Of a stretch of 64,000 bases of DNA, positions 50,280-59,903 are shown piece by piece. This stretch comes from Nocardioides coralli (lineage in GTDB: Bacteria; Actinomycetota; Actinomycetes; Propionibacteriales; Nocardioidaceae): the NCBI RefSeq assembly GCF_019880385.1, contig NZ_CP082273.1, positions 558,001 to 622,000 of the forward strand. Direction: 5' to 3'. The number at the start of each line of letters is the position of its first letter. Positions within the stretch are counted from its first letter, which is position 1. Under the pieces are notes generated by a model. The model searched no databases, was not told the DNA's origin, and saw nothing but the letters and a program-made list of their open reading frames with translations. A program made the position numbers and the translations under genes.

Positions 50280-52090
50280 TGAGCCCCCAAGAAGCCCTCG
50301 GCCATCCGACCCCAGTCATGGCGGACGTTCTGTGCCGAACGGCGCTGCTCTACGGACGTCTGCTCATCTTCGTAACGCGCCCAGGCGAAAAGCATCATCT
50401 CGAGGCCGGACTGCGCAGCCTGCAGCTTCTCCTTGAGGGCCTCGGGATCCCCCGGCAACGAAGCCGGGTCTTGTGCTCCCAGCAGGAGCTCATAGGCGGG
50501 GTGGTCAGTATTCAGCGTGACGAGTAGGACGCCGCCGCGCGGCTGCACCGAGAAGAACGCGCCGCCTTCGAGGGAGGCGACGTCCATGCGGTACTTGAGA
50601 CCCTTATCGATCGTCTCCGCGGCGAGAGCCTGGGCAGCCTCGGGCGAGTGACCCGAGGCTTCGAGCTGCTCGGCGAGTTCGCTCGCACGCTCTTCCAGCG
50701 GACGCTGCTCGTCATCGTCGCTGCGGCCGCGATGGCCGGCCTCTTGGCGCTTGCGGACTGCCTCAGTCGCCTGGACCTCGACACTCTTGTCTTGATGCCT
50801 CTTTCGTCTGCGACCCTCGGCTTGGACACCAATCAACTTGCGCATCTCGCGGATGTTGGTCTGGATCCGATGCACGAGCTCTAGCAGCGGCTCGAGGGGG
50901 TCTTCCTCGTCCGCCAACGCCTGACGCGCTCGACTGATTGACCCGCCGTGCTCCTTTATCAAGGCGGCCGTGTCGATCTTGGCTGCCTCAGCGAAGTTGC
51001 GGGCGGACTGCTTATTATTGGAGACACCAAACAGTTCATCGAGTCCAGGCTCGAACCGCACCTCGACTCCCCACCAACGCTCGCGCGGGTCGTATGCGGT
51101 GGTCCAGGCCGGGTCGAGTTCGAGCTCACGGCCAGCCCGGACAACCGATACACCTACATTGCGAGCCGCGTGTCGACCGTGGGGCTTGCTGCCGGCGTTG
51201 TCGCCCGATCGCGCCGCCTCAGAAGCGATCGCGAGCCGGGTGACGACCTCATGATCCTCACCCTGGAAACGGATCGTGGTGCGAATCTCGTACGCCTCTT
51301 CAGAGGGGAAGGGCTGGAACATCGGCTTGTCGTCGAACGGCGCCGGACAAGTTGTGCGCGTCATGAGGTACAGCGGGTCGTTCGGCTTCGCCGTCTTGTC
51401 GATAACCGGCTTTCGAGGGTCGTACTCAAGAAAGCTCCGAAGGCGGATGGCCACGTCGCCGCGATGAATCCATTCGCGGTACATCCGGCCAATGAGTTCT
51501 TCGGAGTTGTCGATGAGCGCCTTCGACGTCCGCCAGAGCGCTCGATCGATCTGACTCCAGACCACTAGAGTTCCGGATTCGCCGAACCCTTCACCGCTCT
51601 TGGCGTCTAGCCACGTGTCCGGAATCGCCAGCGGCTGGGGCGCAGGGACGACCTTGAGCGACCCAGCCTCGATCTCGTTGAGATCGATGTAACTGTGCAT
51701 GGCAGACGATGCGCCTTTCTGCCAGCTCCACACATCGACCCTCCGGCACTGCGAGATGGATGCACTTGGCAACCCCATGCCGAATCGGCCCATCCCCTTG
51801 GCGGCGTTCTCCGGCGAAAGACGAGTTCCGTTGCCGAACTGCAGTGCGATCTGGAGGGTGTCGAAGTCCATTCCGCTGCCGTTGTCTAGTACGGCTACCG
51901 AGCTGAGTCGACGACGCGTCCGCTGGTCGACCATGGTCTCCTGATCTGCACACAACAGATCGACACGGGTTGCCCCCGCCTGAATGGAGTTGTCCATCAG
52001 CTCGGCGAGTGCGTAGGCCGCGTTCTTGTATCCGTTGTCCCGCATCGCCTTCACCGCGAGCGAGGTCGGCACAATGTCGTACTCGGTCAT
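50276..52090 (-). CDS. GHKL (HSP90-type) ATPase, paraMORC-like
   Basis: A 604-residue ATPase starting at ATG 52090. The Bergerat fold motifs are complete: E30-x2-D33-N34 in ALAELMDNSIQAGA, DNGSGM at 69-74 and GMGRFGMGLPSAS at 99-111. A transducer-like domain follows to about 330, then a Lys/Arg/Glu-rich helical stretch (about 420-490) and a C-terminal domain shared with the next gene. Prokaryotic MORC-like GHKL ATPases beside SF2 helicases and nucleases are a known hallmark of predicted restriction systems. They may clamp and loop DNA. It overlaps the helicase stop (ATGA). Confidence 0.85.
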   Translation of the reverse strand: MTEYDIVPTSLAVKAMRDNGYKNAAYALAELMDNSIQAGATRVDLLCADQETMVDQRTRRRLSSVAVLDNGSGMDFDTLQIALQFGNGTRLSPENAAKGMGRFGMGLPSASISQCRRVDVWSWQKGASSAMHSYIDLNEIEAGSLKVVPAPQPLAIPDTWLDAKSGEGFGESGTLVVWSQIDRALWRTSKALIDNSEELIGRMYREWIHRGDVAIRLRSFLEYDPRKPVIDKTAKPNDPLYLMTRTTCPAPFDDKPMFQPFPSEEAYEIRTTIRFQGEDHEVVTRLAIASEAARSGDNAGSKPHGRHAARNVGVSVVRAGRELELDPAWTTAYDPRERWWGVEVRFEPGLDELFGVSNNKQSARNFAEAAKIDTAALIKEHGGSISRARQALADEEDPLEPLLELVHRIQTNIREMRKLIGVQAEGRRRKRHQDKSVEVQATEAVRKRQEAGHRGRSDDDEQRPLEERASELAEQLEASGHSPEAAQALAAETIDKGLKYRMDVASLEGGAFFSVQPRGGVLLVTLNTDHPAYELLLGAQDPASLPGDPEALKEKLQAAQSGLEMMLFAWARYEDEQTSVEQRRSAQNVRHDWGRMAEGFLGAQ

Positions 52091-53700
52091 CGCGCTGTCT
52101 CCCACACGTCCTCCCAGTTCTCGAAAGCATCTGAAGGGGAGGCGAACCCCTCGAGCCCCGGATCCACGACAGTGGCAATCACAGCTCGCGCGTTGCCGCC
52201 CGCCCGGGGGCCTCGAATGGCGCGACCCACCATCTGGGAGTAGAGGACCAGGCTCGCCGTCGGACGGGCAATGATCGCTGCTCCAGTGGCGGGGGCGTCG
52301 AACCCCGTTGTCAGCACACCGTAGTTCACCAAGACTCGAGGTTCGGGAGAGTCGTCTCGAAACTCGCCGATGGATTGCGCTCGTTCCGAGGAAGGAGTCT
52401 TCCCCGTGACAGCACGGGCCCAGAGGCCACGGGAACGGAGCACTGCAGCCAACACGACTGCGTGCTCGACTGTTGCAGCGAAGATGATCAGTCTTGCCGT
52501 CGTTCGTGTTATCTGCTCGGCCCGATTAACGATGAGCAGGTTTCGCTTCTCATCGTCGGCGAGTTGCTCTAGCACTCTGGCAGGCAGATCGAGACCGTCA
52601 GCGAGGTTGTCGTAGTCGGTCTGAGTCAGTTCGACGCCGATCTTCGAGTGCAGACTCTCGAACTGCGCCGCAGCTAGATAGCCTTCATCCACGAGGTAGT
52701 CCACGGGATTGTCGTAGCCCCCAACGCGAAGTGTGACCTTACGGCGATAGAAGAAGTCCGCGAGCTTCTGGTCCTCGTCAACGTCGTTCCAGGTCCTACC
52801 CGGCGTTGCGCTGAGACCGAGGAGTGGGGCAGGGCTACCCGCCTGAGACAGAAGGTCGAGTACAAGCTGGTAGCTGGGCGCGATCGCCTGGTGGGCCTCG
52901 TCCATGACGACGAGTCCAACTTGGCCGGAGAGCTGACCGAGCTGACGAAAGTCGCGCTTCACCGAGGCGTACGCCTTGGGCAGCCCGGCGACCAGGAGCC
53001 CGTCCCTCATGGACATTGCATCGAGCTCGTGGTCACCCCACCATCGCGCCACGGGGACGTCCCGGTTACCTAGGCTTTGCCAGGCAGACGAAAACTCCTC
53101 CACGGCCTGCTCGCAGAGCTCCTCGGAGTGCGCCAGCCAGACCGCCAGGAATGGCTCGCTCCGGTTCATGAGCTCGCAAATGGCGTTCATGGCCGTACGG
53201 GTCTTACCGGATCCAGTCGGCATGTGGAGCAGTGCACGCTGCGGCTCAGCCTCCAACAGGCTTAGGACTTGTCGGGCCGCATTGCGCTGATGCGGGAAAA
53301 GTCCGTGACCCACCGTGACCGTTGTGCTCGTCGGAGCATCCCTCACCGGCGGCGACTCGTCTTGGACGTAGAAGAACTCCAAGAGCCGTCTTGCGCGCTC
53401 TGACCCACGCCGTATCGACACGCTCGAGAGCTCGCGGAAGGGATCATCCCCCGGCAGGTCCAGCGCCGTTGCAAGATCACGAGCCTGGGAAGGGGGCAGC
53501 AGGGACGCGAGCTCGGCCCTTGAGTCTCGATTCAGTAGGAGCTCCGAAGGGGCCCTTAGGTCTTGCAGGACCTCGCGCAGCCGATCTGGATGAGCAAGGT
53601 CTTCTTGCAGCTTGGCGAGAAGTCGGACAACCTTCCGACCCACGAGCTCCTGGAGGGTTGGATCGCTCGCCCTGGACAGCAGCTCCTCGAAGGTCAACAT
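52087..53700 (-). CDS. SF2 DEAD/DEAH-box helicase of a restriction module
   Basis: A 537-residue helicase from ATG 53700 (MLTFEELLSRASDPTLQELV), with GAGGTG upstream. An N-terminal region of about 140 residues precedes the core. Walker A is HMPTGSGKTRTAMNA, the DEAH box VVMDEAHQAI and motif III LSATPGR. The second RecA domain contains VNYGVLTTGFDAPATG and QMVGRAIRGPRAGG. This is the type I/III restriction-like, YprA/RadD-related branch of SF2. It is the first gene of the five-gene operon and would translocate on DNA to deliver the PLD nuclease. Confidence 0.87.
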   Translation of the reverse strand: MLTFEELLSRASDPTLQELVGRKVVRLLAKLQEDLAHPDRLREVLQDLRAPSELLLNRDSRAELASLLPPSQARDLATALDLPGDDPFRELSSVSIRRGSERARRLLEFFYVQDESPPVRDAPTSTTVTVGHGLFPHQRNAARQVLSLLEAEPQRALLHMPTGSGKTRTAMNAICELMNRSEPFLAVWLAHSEELCEQAVEEFSSAWQSLGNRDVPVARWWGDHELDAMSMRDGLLVAGLPKAYASVKRDFRQLGQLSGQVGLVVMDEAHQAIAPSYQLVLDLLSQAGSPAPLLGLSATPGRTWNDVDEDQKLADFFYRRKVTLRVGGYDNPVDYLVDEGYLAAAQFESLHSKIGVELTQTDYDNLADGLDLPARVLEQLADDEKRNLLIVNRAEQITRTTARLIIFAATVEHAVVLAAVLRSRGLWARAVTGKTPSSERAQSIGEFRDDSPEPRVLVNYGVLTTGFDAPATGAAIIARPTASLVLYSQMVGRAIRGPRAGGNARAVIATVVDPGLEGFASPSDAFENWEDVWETAR

Positions 53701-53858
53701 TGAATTAGGCACCTCTACATGTGGTGGTTGCATTCAAGAAGCTCTGCGTTCCTGCCTCACCCAAGGTGCGAACGCTTTGTCCAGGCGCTTGGGGGCGCCC
53801 GCTTGATGGAGAGCTCGGTCCCCGCGCCTGTGGCGCACCCAGTTCGCCGAGCATGTGA

Positions 53859-56180
53859 CTAGGTGGATAGCCATCCGTCGAGAACGGTCCAAGCTCTCTC
53901 TAGGAGGTTTCTGGTGCGTTGATCGATGAAATCTCTGTCCCACTCTCCTTCGTAATTGGCGATTGCCTGCAGGACAGGGAGGTGGAGCCGCCGACCAACT
54001 AGGAAATCGATCTTCTCCGGACTGAGAGAGACGCCTTCCTTGACAGCTGCCTCCAGTAGAGCACGGGCGGCGTCTGGCGACTCGGCCGATAGAGCCGAAT
54101 ATAGGCGACGCTTCTCGTTCCAAGGCCGGTTGCTGATGAATGAGTTGTCGTCCAAGGGCAAGAGGGTCAGATTTCCAAGGACTGGGATCGCGGAGGGGGA
54201 CGCGTATAGGTCAATTGCCCAATCGTCTGGTGTCGGATTCTGTGGTGCGACGTGTTCAACCGTGGCGAGCCGATCGTCGGTTGTGTAGCGATCGGGCTTA
54301 AGCATGTCGGTGTGGTCAGCCTTGGCGCCGTCCTTGGTTAGCCCTGAGGTCTCTTCTGGGACGGCGTGATGGGCGGCGAGCAGCAGGAGGAACCTGGACA
54401 ACTCGAACTGCTCATCATAGATCGGACGTCCGGCCACGTGAGCTAACCAGTCAGACTTGCTGGAGAAGCTATAGCCGTTGGCGCCTGCCAGGTGGTGTCG
54501 GTACGCGGCAGCGAGAGCGCTCACGTCGGGAAGCTCCCGCTCGTCATGGCTAGAACCTGCGGTGCGGGCAAGGGGGGCGCAAATCCCGTCGACGCCGCTT
54601 GACATGATCTTCCGGTAGATACCATCGATGCCATCGGTCCCGCCATGAGCCGCACGCCAAAGGACGGAGAATGCCGTGGAGGACTTAATGGCCGCCTGTA
54701 GGGCAGAAACCGTCTGTACTGACGGGTCCTTGCGCCATGCGGCGAAGTATCGGGCAAGCGGGGCGAGGACGACAGTGTGGTTGATTTGGTTAAGGAAACG
54801 AAGCGCAAAAAGTGACTGATCGTCGAGGTGCCCTTCGACCCCGGTCGCTCCAGTCGACAGTTCCAACTCTTGCCACATGTGGAAGTACGTCAGGCTGCAG
54901 TCTGCCAAGTATCGCGTCATCGCTCGCTGCTGGTCCGCGTTCTCGGCGCTCTTGTACCGCTTGTTAAGCTCACGCCGTTGATCATTGTGCTTGTTTGGAA
55001 CTTTTAATCCCGCGTCCGACAGCAAGAACATGGTCACCAGACGTTCGGCCTGCCGCTGAACGTTATCGTCGTCGCCAAGCAGCCTACTGGTCAGCGACAT
55101 GTGCTCGAAGCTAGGTGACGTTGGATATTTCTCCACCCCTTCCGCCTCAACCACCAACGGCAAAAAGGTTTCCAGTGCTGTGAGAGGCTCGCCCGTGGTG
55201 TTCAGCGAGTCGAACAAGTCGAATGCATACGCTTCGTCTTTAGCGTTGATCTGAGTTAATGCCACTCTTTCGAGGAGGAATCGACTCAGAAGCAGCAGCC
55301 TCAAGGCCTCGCTGAGCTGCGTGGATGTAAGGGCGGCCGTTCGGAGGGACGGAGCCAAAGTGTCGGTTACGTTCTCGAAGAGTGCGGGGAGCGCTTTGGA
55401 AGATGGGCCCAGTAATACATCCAAATCAATCGCGTCCGCTAGATCGCCTTCTCGCCCTCGAGCCAGGTCTCTAACGAGCTCTTTAATCGATTGGTATCTG
55501 CGATTAACCGTCTCGAAGTCGGCGAGAGAGCTCCCTGGCGCCTCGGGCATAACTATCGAAGATGGGAGGGTTGGCGAGTAGGTGTTGGTCCCATCGTGTT
55601 GAATGTATCCAATGAGAAGTCGAGAGATCGGAGATCGATACTGTGCTTTCGACTGCTTGGCGCTCCAAATGTCTGAGACATCTCTGACCAGCTTGGGTAA
55701 ATTACGGAAAGCCGCGTCTCCCGACTGCCGTACTTGGCCGAGGCAGGCAAAGAGGCCGCCACGGGTCTCCGCGATCTGTTCAGTGCACCAATCCCGTACC
55801 TCTTCAGGTAGAGAACTTGTGTCAACTGACCCCTGCTGCTGCCCAAGACGCTCATGAAGAGCGACTGCCAACATAAGGATCGTGGTTAGTCTCTGCTGGC
55901 CATCAATAACCTGCCGCGCGTCGGATGGCTTGGTGTCATGTAGATCGCTAATCCCGCTGACCGTAATGATGGCGCCAATGAATGAGACAGCCGATTCGTC
56001 GCTGCTGAGCCGCTGAAGGCCAGCAATCAAATCTTCGCAAAGCCGTCGCAGGTCGGCTGGTTTCCACCTGTATGGCCGCTGATAGGAAGGAATGCAGAAC
56101 CCGCCGACGAGGTCTGAGAGAAGCTGCCGTATGGACGCCGAGGTGGGTTTGAAGAGCGCGTCTACCTCAGTGGTGCCCAT
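53859..56180 (-). CDS. sspE: DUF262-DUF1524 protein, SspE-like restriction effector
   Basis: A 773-residue protein. The N-terminal DUF262 domain has IPSYQRPYRW (30-39) and DGQQRLTT (93-100); in SspE this is a nucleotidase that senses phosphorothioate DNA. The C-terminal DUF1524 HNH-type nickase has VEHVAPQ (H643), GNLTLLP (N670) and NRPWNEKRR (N684, N688). Length and layout match SspE (about 750-800 residues). Base composition is clearly lower in GC than the rest of the window, with codons such as TTA, ATA and AAT, indicating separate acquisition. It is a monocistronic gene upstream of the helicase operon. Confidence 0.87.
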   Translation of the reverse strand: MGTTEVDALFKPTSASIRQLLSDLVGGFCIPSYQRPYRWKPADLRRLCEDLIAGLQRLSSDESAVSFIGAIITVSGISDLHDTKPSDARQVIDGQQRLTTILMLAVALHERLGQQQGSVDTSSLPEEVRDWCTEQIAETRGGLFACLGQVRQSGDAAFRNLPKLVRDVSDIWSAKQSKAQYRSPISRLLIGYIQHDGTNTYSPTLPSSIVMPEAPGSSLADFETVNRRYQSIKELVRDLARGREGDLADAIDLDVLLGPSSKALPALFENVTDTLAPSLRTAALTSTQLSEALRLLLLSRFLLERVALTQINAKDEAYAFDLFDSLNTTGEPLTALETFLPLVVEAEGVEKYPTSPSFEHMSLTSRLLGDDDNVQRQAERLVTMFLLSDAGLKVPNKHNDQRRELNKRYKSAENADQQRAMTRYLADCSLTYFHMWQELELSTGATGVEGHLDDQSLFALRFLNQINHTVVLAPLARYFAAWRKDPSVQTVSALQAAIKSSTAFSVLWRAAHGGTDGIDGIYRKIMSSGVDGICAPLARTAGSSHDERELPDVSALAAAYRHHLAGANGYSFSSKSDWLAHVAGRPIYDEQFELSRFLLLLAAHHAVPEETSGLTKDGAKADHTDMLKPDRYTTDDRLATVEHVAPQNPTPDDWAIDLYASPSAIPVLGNLTLLPLDDNSFISNRPWNEKRRLYSALSAESPDAARALLEAAVKEGVSLSPEKIDFLVGRRLHLPVLQAIANYEGEWDRDFIDQRTRNLLERAWTVLDGWLST

Positions 56181-56396
56181 ACTGGCGCTGTCCTTTCAGG
56201 GATCAGGAACTAGTTCGTCGAGCGTCGATGAGACACTAGTCGATCCCCTTAGGGCTTCATCAGCTCATTGACCTACTTCCTGTGGGCCTTCCCCCGGGCC
56301 GGTGCCACAGTGGGAGGCAATCACGTCCTGTAGGCGGGGTCATTGACCTGTGCCCAGCGTTGGCAGGACGGACTCGTGCCGTTCACTGGGGATCTC
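56181..56396. promoter_or_regulatory. Divergent promoter region between sspE and the helicase-nuclease gene
   Basis: A 216-bp gap. The phrase TCATTGACCT occurs twice (about 56267 and 56339), each containing a TTGACC -35-like hexamer. The palindrome AACTAGTT lies near 56210 and ACTAGT recurs near 56237. No specific regulator is recognised. A TTG at 56343 would lengthen the downstream gene into this region. Confidence 0.35.
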
Positions 56397-59300
56397 GTGT
56401 ATGTAGGGAACGTGCAGCTACTCGGAAGCCGACTTTTATGGAGCGCCACCGACCTGACAGCCGCTGCGAGCTGCGAGTACGGCTTGTTGTCTGAGGTGGA
56501 CCGCCGGCTGGGGCGCGTCGCCGTCGCGCAGCAGGCCGAAGACCCCCTTATAGAGCAGATCGCGGAGCTGGGTATCCGACACGAGAAACGTGAGCTAGAG
56601 CGGCTTCGCGAGTTGCACGGACCCTACGATGCCGTCACCGGGTCTGGCGTACGTGAGTTTCAGCTGCCGCGCGGGGGAGACGCGACCGTCTTGGATGGCG
56701 CCGCTGAGCTCACAGCCGGAGCGCTCAAGTCCGGGGCCGATGTCCTCTACCAACCGGCGTTCTTTGATGAGTCGTTCTTCGGGCTGGCCGACTTCGTGCG
56801 TCGCAGCGATGCGGGCTGGGTTGTCTGCGATGCGAAGCTGGCCCGTCACGCGAAGGCTGCCGCGCTACTGCAGTTGGCCGCGTACGCGGATCAGCTCGCC
56901 GCTCTTGGTGCCTCTGTGGCGCCCACGGTCGAGCTGCTTCTCGGCAATGGCGTGCGTGAGACGTTTCGACGGTCCGACATCGAGCCGGTGTTTCGGGAGC
57001 GCCGCGCCCGCCTGGTGCCGCTCCTAAACGAACACGCCGCACAGGATCAGCCTGTCGGGTGGCCGGCGCCTGAGTTGCTTGTGTGTGGCAGCTGTGTGGA
57101 CTGCCAGGCAGCTGCGAAGAAGGCCGACGATCTGATCCTCGTGGCGGGGATGCGGATGGAGCAGCGCCGCAAGCTGAACGCGGCCGGGACATACACGCTC
57201 CAGGATCTAGCCGCGCGCGAGACAGCGCCGGAGGGGATGGCGGCGACCACCTTCCAGCGACTGCGCGCCCAGGCGGAGATGCAGATCCTGCAGGAGGAGA
57301 CCCCAGTCGGGGAGGTGCCGAGCGTTCACTTCCGAGTGTTTGACGAGGAGGCTCTGCTCGCGATGCCGGCCAAGTCACCGGGGGATCTCTTCTTCGACTT
57401 CGAGGGCGACCCGCTTCACAACGAGGGCGACCCCAGCGACTGGGGGTTGGAGTATCTCTGGGGGGTCCTCACGAGCCCCGCGCATCCAACACAGCAGCGC
57501 GAGTTCCTCCCGCTCTGGGCGGACAGCCATGCCGAGGAGCGCGCTCAGTTGATCGCATTCCTCGACGACGTCGCCGTCCGACTGACGGAGCATCCCGATC
57601 TGCACATCTATCACTACGCGCCCTACGAGGTGTCCGCACTCAAGCGACTGACCGCCAAGCACAAGACCCATGAGGCGATCCTGGACGAGCTGCTGCGCAA
57701 CAACGTATTCGTCGACCTGTACGCCGTGGTTCGCGCCTCGATTCGCATCTCGCAGCGGTCGTACAGCATCAAGATGCTCGAGCCCCTCTACATAGAGAAC
57801 CCGCGAACCGGAGACGTGACAAAGGGGGACGTCTCCATCGCGGAGTATCACGCCTATCGCCTCTTCCTCGAGCAGGGAAAGTCCGAGGACGCGATGAAGT
57901 CTCGAGGGGCGTTGCTCGACTACAACCGCTACGACTGCGAGAGCACGCTGGAGCTCCGCGATTGGCTGTACGCGCTTGTTGAGCGATCTTCTTCCCCCTC
58001 CTCTGTGCCGGCTGCGAGTGAGAGCGGGGAGAAGGATGAGGAGCACGACGAGCTTGCGATGTCGCTGCTTAGCCGCAGTGGCTCCGCCGAGCGCATCGAG
58101 CGCTCTCCCGAGGAGCAGGCGTGGGCGATGTTCGCCTCGGCCCTTGGCTATCACCGTCGCGAGCGCCTTCCCTCGGCTTGGGAGCACTTCCATCGACTCT
58201 TTAACCCCGTTGCGGAGTGGGAGAGCAGCTCGGACGTTCTGGTGTTCAGTGACTCGCCGGCGATCGTGCAGGACTGGGAGAAGCTGCCAGGCAAGCAGAC
58301 TTATAGTCGGGTCTTGGAGTGCATCGCTCACGTGGGGCCTGGCAACCGGGTGAGCCGCGGCGAACTGAGCGCCCTATACGCCGCGCCGTACCCGTCGTGC
58401 AGTGAACCGCACGACGGCGCGCGCCACGCGATCGGATGCGGTGCCACCATCACCGAGCTGACTCATGTCAACGACGAACAAGTCAAGGTCCGTTTCGAGG
58501 AGCGGCTCAAGAGGGGTCAGACGGGGTTTCCGCAGACGCCCTTAGCCCTGGTGCCGGGGTACGGCGTTAACGACAAGCCCCTCGAAGCCGCTGTGCGCGA
58601 GGTCGCCGAGGGGGCCGATCAGCTCGGAATCCTGCCTCAAAGTGCGATTGCCGATGTGCTGCGTCGGCGCCCCCCGCGCCTGCGGTCTCTGGCCGCGCTG
58701 CCAAGGACTGGCGACGTCCGACGCGACATCGTCGCGGCCTTGCGCGACCTCGACAGTTCGTACCTAGCCATCCAAGGACCGCCAGGCACTGGCAAGACCT
58801 ACACCGGCTCTCATGTGATCAGAGAGCTTGTAGAACGGCACGGCTGGAAAGTGGGCGTCGTGGCCCAGTCCCACGACGTTGTCGAGAATTTCCTGGCCAG
58901 CGTGGTCGGGTCGGGGCTAGATGCGCAGCTGATCGGCAAGAAGGCCACCAAGACTCCTGCCGCGCCATGGCAGACGGTGGGCGACCCTGCCGCCTTCGTC
59001 GCGAACCACCCCGAGGGATGTGTCGTCGGGGGGACCGCCTGGAACTTCTCGGCGTCCAGCTTCGAACGCGCATGCCTAGACCTGCTGGTCATCGACGAGG
59101 CCGGACAGTTCTCGCTTGCCAACACCATGGCTGTCTCGGTGGCGGCGCGGCGACTGCTGCTGCTCGGAGATCCCCAGCAGCTCCCACAGGTGAGCCAGGG
59201 GACACACGGTGAGCCGGTCAATGAGTCCGCCCTCGGCTGGCTCATGGGCGAGGACGCAGCCCTGCCTCCGGAATTGGGCTACTTCCTCGATCGGAGCTTC

Positions 59301-59903
59301 CGAATGCATCCGGCCGTCTGTGAACTGGTTTCGACCCTGTCCTACGACGGCGAGCTCAAGGCCACCGAGGTTCCAGCTGCTCGCACGCTGCATGGGGTCC
59401 ACCCGGGCGTGCTGGTGGTCAGGGTGCCGCACGTGGGCAACAGCGTGGCGAGCGCTGAAGAGGCGGAGGAGATCGTCGCCCGCATACAGGCGCTGATGGG
59501 GACGCCGTGGACGGATCCGCAGGCCCTGCCCGTGACTCGGCCTCTCGATCAGCGCGACTTCCTCGTTGTGGCGCCGTACAACGCCCAGCGCCAGCTCATC
59601 AGCCGCAAGATGAAGGCAGCCGGTCTCAACGAGGTCCAGGTCGGGACCGTGGACAAATTCCAGGGCAAGCAGGCGCCGGTGGTCCTGACCTCCATGACCG
59701 CGTCCTCGCAGGCCGAGGTTCCGCGCGGGATCGGGTTTTTGCTCAACCGCAACCGAGTGAACGTGGCGGTCTCTCGCGCACAGTGGCTCGCCATCCTCGT
59801 GCGCTCGGAGACGCTGACGGCCTACATGCCAGCCACGGTGCCGGGACTGCTAGAGCTCGGCGCCTTCGCCGGCCTCTGCGAGGCCTCACTCACCGGGGCC
59901 TAG
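56397..59903 (+). CDS. TM0106-type RecB-like nuclease, DEDD exonuclease and SF1 helicase fusion
   Basis: A protein of about 1168 residues (GTG 56397; TTG 56343 would add 18). Residues 1-260 are RecB-like: SATDLTAAASCEYGLL, FFGLADFVRRSDAGWVVCDAKLARHAKAAALLQLAAYA (D and K of the PD-(D/E)XK site) and a CGSC-x2-C metal motif. About 310-510 is an RNase-H-like DEDD exonuclease (LFFDFEGDPL; DYNRYDCESTLELRDWL). The C-terminal 400 residues are an SF1 helicase: GPPGTGKT, LVIDEAGQ, LLLGDPQQLPQV and GTVDKFQGKQAPVV. Relatives occur in defence islands and repair contexts. Its stop shares a CTAG with the convergent HNH gene. Confidence 0.85.
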   Translation: MYVGNVQLLGSRLLWSATDLTAAASCEYGLLSEVDRRLGRVAVAQQAEDPLIEQIAELGIRHEKRELERLRELHGPYDAVTGSGVREFQLPRGGDATVLDGAAELTAGALKSGADVLYQPAFFDESFFGLADFVRRSDAGWVVCDAKLARHAKAAALLQLAAYADQLAALGASVAPTVELLLGNGVRETFRRSDIEPVFRERRARLVPLLNEHAAQDQPVGWPAPELLVCGSCVDCQAAAKKADDLILVAGMRMEQRRKLNAAGTYTLQDLAARETAPEGMAATTFQRLRAQAEMQILQEETPVGEVPSVHFRVFDEEALLAMPAKSPGDLFFDFEGDPLHNEGDPSDWGLEYLWGVLTSPAHPTQQREFLPLWADSHAEERAQLIAFLDDVAVRLTEHPDLHIYHYAPYEVSALKRLTAKHKTHEAILDELLRNNVFVDLYAVVRASIRISQRSYSIKMLEPLYIENPRTGDVTKGDVSIAEYHAYRLFLEQGKSEDAMKSRGALLDYNRYDCESTLELRDWLYALVERSSSPSSVPAASESGEKDEEHDELAMSLLSRSGSAERIERSPEEQAWAMFASALGYHRRERLPSAWEHFHRLFNPVAEWESSSDVLVFSDSPAIVQDWEKLPGKQTYSRVLECIAHVGPGNRVSRGELSALYAAPYPSCSEPHDGARHAIGCGATITELTHVNDEQVKVRFEERLKRGQTGFPQTPLALVPGYGVNDKPLEAAVREVAEGADQLGILPQSAIADVLRRRPPRLRSLAALPRTGDVRRDIVAALRDLDSSYLAIQGPPGTGKTYTGSHVIRELVERHGWKVGVVAQSHDVVENFLASVVGSGLDAQLIGKKATKTPAAPWQTVGDPAAFVANHPEGCVVGGTAWNFSASSFERACLDLLVIDEAGQFSLANTMAVSVAARRLLLLGDPQQLPQVSQGTHGEPVNESALGWLMGEDAALPPELGYFLDRSFRMHPAVCELVSTLSYDGELKATEVPAARTLHGVHPGVLVVRVPHVGNSVASAEEAEEIVARIQALMGTPWTDPQALPVTRPLDQRDFLVVAPYNAQRQLISRKMKAAGLNEVQVGTVDKFQGKQAPVVLTSMTASSQAEVPRGIGFLLNRNRVNVAVSRAQWLAILVRSETLTAYMPATVPGLLELGAFAGLCEASLTGA

